64,000 bases of DNA, taken from positions 5,167,501 through 5,231,500 of the forward strand of contig NZ_CP132335.1 in NCBI RefSeq assembly GCF_030758295.1, given 5' to 3'. Source of the stretch: Pararhizobium sp. IMCC21322 (GTDB taxonomy: Bacteria > Pseudomonadota > Alphaproteobacteria > Rhizobiales > GCA-2746425). Below are positions 8,422 to 16,292 of this stretch, one piece after another; the first letter of the stretch is position 1; the number at the start of each line of letters is the position of its first letter. The notes under the pieces are model-generated. The model searched no databases and was not told the DNA's origin. It saw only the letters and a program-made list of their open reading frames with translations. Made by a program: the position numbers and the translations under genes.

Positions 8422-10692
8422 CTAATAGGGCACCTGATGTGCTTTCGCAAAGTCTTCCAGCAATCCGCGCAATCCCGGCACACCGGAACTGTCGTTCAGC
8501 CATTCGGCAAACTTGTCCTGAAGCTCCTGAACAGGCAATGCCCGAAGCATTTCCTTCACAGGACCAATTTGTGCCGGTGACATGGAAATCTGCCGGAAAC
8601 CAATGCCAAGCAATGCCATGGCCGCCAAGGGGTGCCCGGCCATATCTCCACACAGAGACAAGGATTTTCCTGCTTTGTCAGCAGCTTCCGTTACCTGCTT
8701 CAGCGCCCGGAAATAAGGACTGCCCAGCGGATCAAAACGTTCCGCCACCCGCGTATTGCCACGGTCACTGGCCGTCATGAACTGCAGCAGATCATTTGAC
8801 CCAACCGATATGAAATCCGCCACTTCAAATAATTCATCGAGCTGAAACAGCAGCGAGGGGACTTCCAGCATCGCGCCCATCTGCAATTTTGGCGGCTCAA
8901 CCTCATAATGACGCCGAACGTGATCAATCTCGCGTTCCACGGCAAGACGGGCTTTCCTCAACTCCGAAACCTCGGTAATCATGGGAAACATCAAGCGCAA
9001 CTCATTGTCTTTCGCCGCCAGCAGCAATGCCCTGATCTGGGCGCGCATCAGACCCGGCCGATCAAGACCCAGACGAATCGCCCGCCAGCCCATAGCCGGA
9101 TTTTCTTCCACATCCATCCGCAGATAGGGCAGCACTTTATCTCCGCCCACATCAATGGATCTGAAGGTTACAGGCTTGCCTTTTGCATGCTCATAAACCT
9201 GCTCATAAAGCGCCTGCTGTTCCGCCATTTTGGGAAAGGATGACGCCACCATGAACTGCAATTCCGTGCGGAACAGGCCGATTCCTGAAGCGCCAGCCTC
9301 TTCCAGATGGTCCATATCAACCAGCAGACCGGCATTCATCAGCAACTCGACATGCACACCGTCCTTGCTGACACTTGGCAGGTTCCGGTTGGCTCGGTAC
9401 CGCTCCATGCGCTTGGCGCGAAAGCGAACCTTTTCGCCATAGGAATGAACAACTTCCGGCGTCGGGCGCAAATGCACCTCGCCAGCATCACCGTCGATGA
9501 TTATGTCATCGCCGGATTCAGCCAAAGCCACCACGTCGATGGCACGCCCGACACTGGGCAGGCCAAGCGCGCGGGCCACAATGCTGACATGGCTTGTGGG
9601 CGCACTTTCCTCCAGCACCAGACCACGCAGATTTGACCGGTCATAATCCAGCAGTTCTGCAGCGCCCATTGTGCGTGCAATCAGAACTGCATTTTCTGGC
9701 AATTCTGCCGTCATGTCGGTCTGGGGCTTGCCCATCAGCACGCGTAAAAGGCGGTTTGCCAGATCCTCAAAATCATGCAGCCGGTCCAGAAGATAAGGAT
9801 CACTGGCCTGCCTCTTCATACGCGCCCGGGTCTGGTTCTGGACCCGTTCAACAGCGGCTTCGGCTGTAAGGCCGGACTGCACGGCCTCTTTGATGCGCCG
9901 GACCCAGCCCTGATCATTGGCAAACATGCGATAGGCTTCCAGCACATCACGATGCGCACCACCAGCCGCCATATCTCCCCGTGCCAGCATGTCATCGACC
10001 GACAGACGCAAGCTGGCAATTGCCGCATCAAGGCGGCGCAATTCAGTTGGGATATCCTCAGCAATCAGCTCCGTCACCACCACGCGGGGCTGATGCAGCA
10101 CGACAGTCCCAAGACCGATCCCTTCGCACAGGGTGGTGCCGGCGAAATGACTGGAACGACGAATGTCCAGATCGCCCCCCGCTCCCGAAAGGCCGGATAA
10201 TTCTTCAGATGCCAGAACTTCGGCAATAACCATGGCCGTGGTCTGAAGCGCTTCGACTTCATCTTCGGCATAGCCGCGCTGGGTGGCGTTCTGCACCACC
10301 AGCACGCCCAGTGTGCGCCCTGCCCGCAAAATAGGTACGCCCAGAAAGGAATGATATAAATCCTCGCCGGTTTCCGGACGATAGGCAAATTGCGGGTGGC
10401 TGCGCGCTTCAGGCAGATTAAGCGGTCGCGCATTAGCGGCAATCAGACCCACAAGTCCTTCGCCAACGCGCAGGGTTGTCTTGTGGACCGCATCCCGGTT
10501 CAGGCCCTCAGTGGCGTAAAGTTCAAGCGCACGGTCTGTCCGCAAGGCATAAATGGAACAGACCTCAGCCACCATATTGGACGCAATCAGGCTGGCGACC
10601 TTATCCAGTCGCTCCTGCGCGCCAATCGATTCCGCCATGGTTGCCCGAAGGCTGCGGAGCAAAAGGCGCGGACCTGCTGTGGCACCAGGCAT
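8422..10692 (-). CDS. ptsP: Phosphoenolpyruvate-protein phosphotransferase PtsP (EI-Ntr)
   Basis: The first enzyme of the nitrogen-related phosphotransferase chain. It takes phosphate from phosphoenolpyruvate and passes it to NPr and EIIA-Ntr. An N-terminal GAF domain (about 15-160) precedes the PEP-utilising enzyme domains. The phospho-accepting His lies in SAPTSHVSIVARALGLPSVG. The C-terminal TIM barrel carries GIGLFRTELQFM and GSNDLLQFMTASDR. The ATG at 10692 (MPGATAGPRLLLRSLR) is preferred: AAGGA lies eight bases before it and it matches rhizobial PtsP N-termini. An ATG at 10701 overlaps that ribosome-binding site. The product is 756 residues. Confidence 0.94.
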   Translation of the reverse strand: MPGATAGPRLLLRSLRATMAESIGAQERLDKVASLIASNMVAEVCSIYALRTDRALELYATEGLNRDAVHKTTLRVGEGLVGLIAANARPLNLPEARSHPQFAYRPETGEDLYHSFLGVPILRAGRTLGVLVVQNATQRGYAEDEVEALQTTAMVIAEVLASEELSGLSGAGGDLDIRRSSHFAGTTLCEGIGLGTVVLHQPRVVVTELIAEDIPTELRRLDAAIASLRLSVDDMLARGDMAAGGAHRDVLEAYRMFANDQGWVRRIKEAVQSGLTAEAAVERVQNQTRARMKRQASDPYLLDRLHDFEDLANRLLRVLMGKPQTDMTAELPENAVLIARTMGAAELLDYDRSNLRGLVLEESAPTSHVSIVARALGLPSVGRAIDVVALAESGDDIIIDGDAGEVHLRPTPEVVHSYGEKVRFRAKRMERYRANRNLPSVSKDGVHVELLMNAGLLVDMDHLEEAGASGIGLFRTELQFMVASSFPKMAEQQALYEQVYEHAKGKPVTFRSIDVGGDKVLPYLRMDVEENPAMGWRAIRLGLDRPGLMRAQIRALLLAAKDNELRLMFPMITEVSELRKARLAVEREIDHVRRHYEVEPPKLQMGAMLEVPSLLFQLDELFEVADFISVGSNDLLQFMTASDRGNTRVAERFDPLGSPYFRALKQVTEAADKAGKSLSLCGDMAGHPLAAMALLGIGFRQISMSPAQIGPVKEMLRALPVQELQDKFAEWLNDSSGVPGLRGLLEDFAKAHQVPY

Positions 10693-10733
10693 CCGCGTCA
10701 TCCTTCTGGCTTATAACTCATGTGTGCCTCAAT

Positions 10734-10771
10734 CCTTTACCTGGCCTGCATGCCTTTACCCGGCCCGCATG
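10734..10771 (+). repeat. Two-copy 19-bp imperfect tandem repeat
   Basis: CCTTTACCTGGCCTGCATG (10734-10752) is followed directly by CCTTTACCCGGCCCGCATG (10753-10771). They match at 17 of 19 positions, both differences being C/T. The pair lies in the 143-bp gap between lysC and ptsP, about 45 bases upstream of the ptsP start. It could be a chance duplication or a pair of binding sites. Confidence 0.7.
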
Positions 10772-10835
10772 ACGAACAGTGTCTCTACAACATTGCGAGT
10801 GCAATTATGTGTCACACAGACTGTCTGCCGATCCC

Positions 10836-12101
10836 TCAGTCCTGCGGCTTGTCGAGGCCATAAAGGCTGTGCAGGGACCGTACAGCCAACTCAGTATAGG
10901 CTGCATCGATCAAAATCGAAATCTTGATTTCGGAGGTCGTGATAAGTTGAATGTTAATGCCTTTTTCAGCCAGAGAGCTGAAAGCCTGGGCCGCAACACC
11001 AGCATGCGACCGCATGCCAATGCCAATGACAGAAACCTTCACCACATCTTCGGAGCCGGAAACAAGCTCGCAGATGATCTCGCCGCATTCGCGCTGTTCA
11101 TCAATCACCTTGCGCGCACGGGCGTAATCCGCTTGCGGCACAGTGAAGGTGATATCTGTTGTTTTACCGTCTTCAGAAATATTCTGGACAATCATGTCCA
11201 CAATCACATTGCCCTCAGACAAGGGCAGGAAGATCGCAGCTGCGACACCTGGCCTGTCAGCAACCCTGCGCAAAGTGATTTTTGCTTCATCCTTGCTGTA
11301 GGCAATACCTGTCACCAATTGCTGTTCCATAAAAGCCTCTTCATCACAAATCAGGGTGCCGGGCGGTGTTGCGCCAGGGCTGGAATCGATTGAGTCCGGA
11401 TCATCAAAACTGGACCGCACAAACATGGGCACATTATGCACCATGGCCATCTCGACAGAACGGACCTGCAGCACTTTCGCACCCAGAGAAGCCATCTCCA
11501 GCATCTCTTCAAAGGCCACACGGTCCATGCGCCTGGCACCTGGCACCATGCGTGGATCGGTTGTATAAACCCCATCCACATCGGTATAAATATCACATCG
11601 GTCTGCGTTCACTGCTGCTGCAATGGCAACCGCACTGGTGTCCGACCCGCCCCGTCCCAGCGTGGAAATCCGGTTGTCAGGGCCAATGCCCTGAAAGCCG
11701 GCAATAACCGCGACCTGGTTGATTTCCAGACGCTCGATCAGCCGCGTCCCGTCAATGTCCGTAATGCGAGCAACCCCATGGGCGCCGTCTGTCAGAATCG
11801 GTATCTGCCAGCCCAGCCAGGACCGCGCATCCACACCCATATTCTGCAGCGTCATGGCCAGCAAACCTGCCGTAACCTGTTCTCCGGAGGCCACCACGGC
11901 GTCATATTCGCGCGCATCATGAAACGGGCTTGCCTCGCGACACCAACCCACAAGCTCATTGGTCTTGCCGGACATGGCGGACACAACAACAGCAACCTGA
12001 TGGCCAGCGTTGATTTCGCGCTGAACATGGCGGGCCACATTTTTTATGCGCTCAAGATCGGCGACGGATGTACCGCCGAATTTCATGACTAATCGGGACA
12101 T
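10836..12101 (-). CDS. lysC: Aspartate kinase
   Basis: Phosphorylates L-aspartate in the first committed step toward lysine, threonine, methionine and diaminopimelate. The N-terminal kinase motif KFGGTSVAD is at 7-15 and the conserved GRGGSDTSAVAIAAAV lies near 150. Two C-terminal ACT-type regulatory segments are visible (GIAYSKDEAKITLRRV and VSVIGIGMRSHAGVAAQAF), so feedback control by lysine and/or threonine is expected from the family. The 421-residue length fits the monofunctional alphaproteobacterial enzyme. It is divergent from ubiG across about 200 bases and precedes ptsP. Confidence 0.96.
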   Translation of the reverse strand: MSRLVMKFGGTSVADLERIKNVARHVQREINAGHQVAVVVSAMSGKTNELVGWCREASPFHDAREYDAVVASGEQVTAGLLAMTLQNMGVDARSWLGWQIPILTDGAHGVARITDIDGTRLIERLEINQVAVIAGFQGIGPDNRISTLGRGGSDTSAVAIAAAVNADRCDIYTDVDGVYTTDPRMVPGARRMDRVAFEEMLEMASLGAKVLQVRSVEMAMVHNVPMFVRSSFDDPDSIDSSPGATPPGTLICDEEAFMEQQLVTGIAYSKDEAKITLRRVADRPGVAAAIFLPLSEGNVIVDMIVQNISEDGKTTDITFTVPQADYARARKVIDEQRECGEIICELVSGSEDVVKVSVIGIGMRSHAGVAAQAFSSLAEKGINIQLITTSEIKISILIDAAYTELAVRSLHSLYGLDKPQD

Positions 12102-12300
12102 GCTTTCAGAACTCTTTTATGCAGCGGACATACGGCAGAAAACCACCGGTAATCCAGCCTTTTTGCGCGGCCTTCTTAGACGTTGAGTGGCAAGGAAGCA
12201 ACCGCGCTGTGCATACATTTGCGCCCATTCTTCCCTGTTTTGCTTGACATGTGATCAATGCCAACCACGTTTAGCCATAACAGACCGTGATCCACAAAAC

Positions 12301-13068
12301 ATGAAGACCAAAATGGCTGAAGCACCCAACTCCGGAAGAACCACCATCGATGACGCTGAAGTGGAGCGTTTTTCAAAGCTGGCGGCAGAATGGTGGAACC
12401 CAACCGGCAAGTTCAAACCGCTGCATAAATTCAATCCGGTCCGCATGGCTTATATCAAGGAAAAAGTGTCAGCCCATTTTGACCGCGACATCAAGGCGAC
12501 AGATGCCTTTGCTGGCTTGCGCATTCTCGATATTGGCTGCGGCGGCGGTCTTTTATGTGAACCCATGGCGCGGCTGGGGGCGGGTATTGTCGGCGTGGAT
12601 GCGTCAGCTACAAACATCAATGTTGCCTCACTGCATGCAGAACAAAGCGGCCTTTCCATCGATTATCGGGCGACAACTGCCGAGGCTCTGTCAGATGAAG
12701 GCGAGACCTTCGATATCATTCTCAACATGGAAGTTGTTGAACACGTGGCAGATGTACCGCTGTTCCTGAGCGAGTGTTCCAAAATGTTGCGCCCCGGCGG
12801 CCTGATGTTTGTCGCCACCATCAACCGCACCATGAAAGCCTGGGGTCTGGCCATCATTGGCGCAGAGCACATTCTTAGATGGCTGCCAAAGGGCACACAC
12901 CAATATGAAAAACTGGTTCGGCCCGAAGAGATCGAACAACCGCTGAATGCGCAAGGCCTGTCAATTCTGGAAATCAACGGCGTGTTCTACAATCCGCTGA
13001 AGGATGTCTGGGCTTTGTCGAATGACACGGATGTCAATTACATGATGCTTGCAGAACGGCCCAAATAG
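12301..13068 (+). CDS. ubiG: Ubiquinone biosynthesis O-methyltransferase
   Basis: A SAM-dependent enzyme catalysing both O-methylation steps in ubiquinone synthesis, needed for aerobic respiration. The N-terminal signature [21 protein letters not shown] and the SAM motif [19 protein letters not shown] are typical. The ATG at 12301 gives 255 residues. A second ATG at 12313 ([13 protein letters not shown]) is equally possible and looks closer to family N-termini. Neither has a strong ribosome-binding site. A frame extended to a GTG at 12187 is unlikely. A TTGACA hexamer at 12244-12249 may be the -35 of its promoter, but no good -10 follows. Confidence 0.93.
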   Translation: MKTKMAEAPNSGRTTIDDAEVERFSKLAAEWWNPTGKFKPLHKFNPVRMAYIKEKVSAHFDRDIKATDAFAGLRILDIGCGGGLLCEPMARLGAGIVGVDASATNINVASLHAEQSGLSIDYRATTAEALSDEGETFDIILNMEVVEHVADVPLFLSECSKMLRPGGLMFVATINRTMKAWGLAIIGAEHILRWLPKGTHQYEKLVRPEEIEQPLNAQGLSILEINGVFYNPLKDVWALSNDTDVNYMMLAERPK

Positions 13069-13126
13069 GCTGAACACCGCCTAAGAGCCGAGTCTGCTGT
13101 CCAGTCTGCGGTAATGTACAAGTCCG

Positions 13127-13834
13127 TCAGGACTTTCCAGTCACGGGGATGAGTGCACCGTGAATCGCGTCACTATCATCTGATGCCAAGAAGGCGATAA
13201 CCGCAGCAAGCTGATCCAGCGTCACCCATTTGCTTGTATCAGCATCCGGCATTGCGTTGCGGTTATCCGGCGTGTCCAGAACGCTGGGCAGAACCCCATT
13301 TACATTGATGTTGTATGGCTTCAGTTCCGCAGAGGCGCTTTCAGTGGCGCGCATGACAGATGATTTGGCCGCCACATAAGGGCCCATGCCCGCACCACCC
13401 TTCAATGCCGCATTCGCGCCCACAGTTACAATCTGTCCGCTTTCACGCTGTTTCATTCCCGGCACGACAGCGGCCAACACTGACAACAGGGTTTCCAGAT
13501 TAAGCGCCTGCATGTTCTGCCAATCATCGGCGCCGGCTTCATGAACTTTTGGCCCCATATCAAACCCGCCCGCAGCCGCAATCAGACAATCAATCGAACC
13601 AAACTCTTTTTCCGCCTGCTGAACGGCAGCCATGACAGCCTTGCGATCAAGCAAATCAAGCGCGCAAATCTTATGGCTGCCGGGCAGTTCGTCAGACAAT
13701 GCTTCAAGCGCCCCGGCATCGCGGCCCATCAACACAAGCCGAGCGCCTTCCTGTGCCAGACGCAAAGAAGTCGCTCGACCAAGATGTCCTGCTGCTCCCG
13801 TCACAACAGCTGTTTTTCCGGCAAATCGTTTCAT
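13127..13834 (-). CDS. SDR family oxidoreductase
   Basis: A 235-residue short-chain dehydrogenase/reductase; substrate unknown. The Rossmann motif TGAAGHLGRA is at about 12-21 and the catalytic pair is in YVAAKSSV near residue 155. The NNAG-type motif is replaced by AAAGG, which is somewhat atypical. It lies 119 bases downstream of the SoxR-linked VOC gene on the same strand and could be co-transcribed with it, which would suggest a role in handling reactive or redox-active compounds. That link is inferred from position only. Confidence 0.85.
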   Translation of the reverse strand: MKRFAGKTAVVTGAAGHLGRATSLRLAQEGARLVLMGRDAGALEALSDELPGSHKICALDLLDRKAVMAAVQQAEKEFGSIDCLIAAAGGFDMGPKVHEAGADDWQNMQALNLETLLSVLAAVVPGMKQRESGQIVTVGANAALKGGAGMGPYVAAKSSVMRATESASAELKPYNINVNGVLPSVLDTPDNRNAMPDADTSKWVTLDQLAAVIAFLASDDSDAIHGALIPVTGKS

Positions 13835-13953
13835 GGCTGATCTTCCCTATGCCTTCGCTCAGTTTTCCGAACAGGACATAGCGCACAATTTCGAGCACAC
13901 AAGCAGTGTCTCAGCTCTCACACCATAATGGCCAAAAGAGACCATGAACGATT

Positions 13954-14355
13954 TCAGTCCTGATAACTCACAACTTCAAATTCAATCATATCAGCATCAT
14001 GAAAATAGAATCGACGACCCGGCTCGTAATCAGCATGACTGTGGGTCTTGAACCCCTTTGCCAAAACCCGTTGCTCTGCCGCATCAAGATCGGACACGAC
14101 GACGCCAATATGGTTCAATCCACCGCGCGTTGAATAGCTGTCATCACGCCCTTCTTTCATCTGGCCCATTGAATAAACGGCCACGTAACTGTCATCCGAT
14201 CCCACATGCACCGTTGTGCCCCCGTGTTTGGCGTCCCCTTGCCAGCGAATGTGCCAGTCAAATAGATCACACAGGATTTCCGCTGTCTTTACGGGGTCAC
14301 TCACCGTCACATTGACATGTTCCAGCACACCGGATTTTTGATTTCCATCAGTCAT
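13954..14355 (-). CDS. VOC family (glyoxalase/dioxygenase-fold) protein
   Basis: A 133-residue single-domain protein of the vicinal-oxygen-chelate superfamily, which includes glyoxalase I, bleomycin-type resistance proteins and extradiol dioxygenases. Recognisable segments are LEHVNVTVSDPVKTAEILCDLFDW, GGLNHIGVVVSDLDAAEQRVLAKG and FYFHDADMIEFEVVSY. Candidate metal ligands are the His of EHVN and the Glu of IEFEV. The start has GGAG six bases upstream. It is transcribed away from soxR, and its promoter carries a SoxR box within a 19-bp spacer, so it is probably induced by redox-cycling agents. Its substrate is unknown. Confidence 0.88.
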   Translation of the reverse strand: MTDGNQKSGVLEHVNVTVSDPVKTAEILCDLFDWHIRWQGDAKHGGTTVHVGSDDSYVAVYSMGQMKEGRDDSYSTRGGLNHIGVVVSDLDAAEQRVLAKGFKTHSHADYEPGRRFYFHDADMIEFEVVSYQD

Positions 14356-14386
14356 AAGTCACTCCAGATCTTTAACAATGAAAGGC

Positions 14387-14417
14387 ACCCTAATTCCTCA
14401 ACCTAACTTGAGGTCAA
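14387..14417 (-). promoter_or_regulatory. Predicted SoxR-controlled promoter of the VOC gene
   Basis: On the minus strand the -35 TTGACC (14412-14417) is separated by 19 bases from the -10 TAGGGT (14387-14392). Overlong 19-20 bp spacers are the hallmark of promoters activated by MerR-family regulators such as SoxR, which distort the DNA to realign the elements. The spacer is occupied by the SoxR box. Confidence 0.65.
14396..14413. promoter_or_regulatory. SoxR box (operator)
   Basis: The 18-bp palindromic site CCTCAACCTAACTTGAGG has perfect CCTCAA/TTGAGG arms and closely matches the known SoxR operator form CCTCAAGTTAACTTGAGG, differing only in the centre. It lies between the VOC gene and soxR. 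A TATGAT hexamer at 14426-14431 could be the -10 for soxR itself, so the site may also mediate autoregulation. Confidence 0.85.
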
Positions 14418-14478
14418 GCTATTTCTATGATAGTGAAATTATCACGAACCACCTAGAATCAAAAGCGATTTTCAGGCG

Positions 14479-14976
14479 ATGAAACCGACAGATAGACTTT
14501 CAATTGGACAATTGGCTGAGCGAACCGGCCTGTCGGTTTCAGCCATCCGCTACTATGACGCGCAGGATCTGATTGAGGCGGAACGCAATGCCGGCGGCCA
14601 AAGACGCTTTATGCGCTCTGATATCAGGCGTCTTTCCTTTATTCAGATCATGCAGCAATTCGGATTTTCCATTGATGAGATCAGAGCGCTTTTGCAAACC
14701 CTGCCTGAGGGCCGCACACCGAATAAAGCAGACTGGCGTCAGATCAGCCGCAGCATAAGGCACCATCTCGACAGCCAAATCAAAACACTTGAAAAACTGC
14801 GCGATAATCTGGATGGATGCATTGGTTGCGGCTGTCTGTCCTTACGCAATTGCGAACTCTATAATCCACAAGACCGAGCCCGGAAAAAGGGCGCAGGCCC
14901 GCGCTATTTATTGGGCGACAGGCCGGTGATTGAAACCAGAGAATCAGCAGGCAAGCCTACCCGAACACAGCCCTGA
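14479..14976 (+). CDS. soxR: Redox-sensitive transcriptional activator SoxR
   Basis: A MerR-family regulator of 165 residues whose [2Fe-2S] cluster senses redox-cycling compounds. The winged-helix DNA-binding domain begins at LSIGQLAERTGLSVSAIRYYD (about 7-27), followed by a dimerisation helix near 88-112. The cluster-binding pattern CX2CXCX5C is intact (C114, C117, C119, C125 in CIGCGCLSLRNC), which separates SoxR from other MerR proteins. The gene is divergent from the VOC gene with a SoxR box between. Its last 20 bases overlap the 3' end of the convergent xth gene. Confidence 0.95.
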   Translation: MKPTDRLSIGQLAERTGLSVSAIRYYDAQDLIEAERNAGGQRRFMRSDIRRLSFIQIMQQFGFSIDEIRALLQTLPEGRTPNKADWRQISRSIRHHLDSQIKTLEKLRDNLDGCIGCGCLSLRNCELYNPQDRARKKGAGPRYLLGDRPVIETRESAGKPTRTQP

Positions 14977-15766
14977 TTGGCACATGGTCGGATGGTTTTT
15001 CCCAGCCGCGTGCGTCACTTAAAATCTCGACCGAAGACAGATGCTTGGCAACATCGGGATGCGACCAGATGTGATCCAGTCGCCGCCCGCGATTGGACGC
15101 TTGCCAGTCGCGTGACCGGTAGCTCCACCAGGAATAAAGTTCCTCAGGCTCCGGAAAGTGTTGCCGCACCAGATCGACAAAACCGCCAGCTTTGAACACT
15201 CTGTCCAGCGTTTCCACCTCGACAGGTGTGTGTGAGACGACTTTCAAAAGCTGTTTGTGAGACCACACATCATGCTCACTGGGAGCAATGTTCAAATCAC
15301 CCACGACAATGTTCTTGTCGCTCTTGAACCGGGCGCCGAAATGCCCGGTCATTTCATCGAGAAATTTCAGCTTGTGATCAAATTTGGGGTTTTTGACAAT
15401 ATCCGGCTCATCACCCCCGGCCGGCACATAGAAATTATGCAACAGCACCGGGTCTGACATTCCCGGAATTGCGTGCCGTGTGGAGATGTGGCGCGTGTCA
15501 CCCATCTCGCAAAATTCCACCCATTCAGCTTCTTCCACAAATGGCTGGCGGGAAATGGTAGCAACGCCGTGATAACCCTTTTGCCCATGCATCGCGATAT
15601 GCTCATAGCCAATCTTCTTGAAGGCAGCTGTCGGGAACTGATCATTCGGACATTTCGTCTCCTGCAGACACAACACATCGGGCTGCCACAGCTCCAGCAA
15701 TTGCTGCACGATGGGCATGCGCAACCGCACAGAGTTGATGTTCCAGGTGACGATAGAAAAAGCCAT
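14957..15766 (-). CDS. xth: Exodeoxyribonuclease III / AP endonuclease
   Basis: A DNA repair enzyme of the exonuclease III-APE1 family that cuts at abasic sites and removes 3' blocking groups. Conserved motifs are SIVTWNINSVRLR (start), CLQETK (Mg-binding Glu), VVGDLNIAP and the terminal SDHVPIRAVFG with the catalytic Asp-His. The chosen start at 15766 (MAFSIVTWNIN) gives 269 residues, the normal length; the open frame upstream to 15949 looks non-homologous and overlaps arfB. The 3' end overlaps soxR by 20 bases in tail-to-tail orientation. arfB lies 61 bases upstream on the same strand. Confidence 0.95.
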   Translation of the reverse strand: MAFSIVTWNINSVRLRMPIVQQLLELWQPDVLCLQETKCPNDQFPTAAFKKIGYEHIAMHGQKGYHGVATISRQPFVEEAEWVEFCEMGDTRHISTRHAIPGMSDPVLLHNFYVPAGGDEPDIVKNPKFDHKLKFLDEMTGHFGARFKSDKNIVVGDLNIAPSEHDVWSHKQLLKVVSHTPVEVETLDRVFKAGGFVDLVRQHFPEPEELYSWWSYRSRDWQASNRGRRLDHIWSHPDVAKHLSSVEILSDARGWEKPSDHVPIRAVFG

Positions 15767-15827
15767 GACGAAATTCCTGTAAGAGAGAAGTATCAGATGG
15801 CCGGATTCGCGAACAGAAGACAAGCCC

Positions 15828-16253
15828 TCAATCGAAATTCGGCTTCTTCCGATTCTGTTTGGTAGACCCGCGCTGCGTTTTCTTTTCCAGACGACGTCGC
15901 TTCGATGCCAAAGTCGGGCGTGTCGGCTTGCGGTATTTGGGCCGTTCACTGGCCTGCTTCAAAAGAGTCAAAAGCCGGTCCCGCGCATCTGCCCGGTTTT
16001 GCTCCTGTGTGCGAAACCGCTCCGCCTGAATAAGAATTTCGCCGGATTTTGTCATCCGGCTGCCAGCAAGCTCAGAGGCCCGGGTTTTGATGTAAGGCGA
16101 CAGCGTTTCGCAATTATTCAAATCAAACCGCAACAACACGGCAGTCGACAGCTTGTTGACATTCTGACCGCCCGGACCGGACGAGCGCACAAATTGCTCT
16201 GTCAGGTCAGCGTCGGTAATATAGTTTGAGCCGGAGATGGGAAATTGTTCCAT
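15828..16253 (-). CDS. arfB: Alternative ribosome-rescue factor / peptidyl-tRNA hydrolase ArfB
   Basis: Releases nascent chains from ribosomes stalled without a stop codon. The 141 residues contain the catalytic GGQ (28-30) in SSGPGGQNVNKLSTAVLLRFD. The Lys/Arg-rich C-terminal tail (about 105-141, ASKRRRLEKKTQRGSTKQNR) is the part that enters the empty mRNA channel in this family. The short length excludes release factors 1 and 2. It is followed on the same strand by xth. Confidence 0.95.
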   Translation of the reverse strand: MEQFPISGSNYITDADLTEQFVRSSGPGGQNVNKLSTAVLLRFDLNNCETLSPYIKTRASELAGSRMTKSGEILIQAERFRTQEQNRADARDRLLTLLKQASERPKYRKPTRPTLASKRRRLEKKTQRGSTKQNRKKPNFD

Positions 16254-16292
16254 GCCCGGCTCATATCATAATCGGCAGACAGCGCAAATTGC

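Noticed and set aside
13120-13135. Hairpin AAGTCC-gtca-GGACTT over the SDR stop codon
   Set aside because: Short stem and no T-tract on the transcribed strand, so not a credible terminator.
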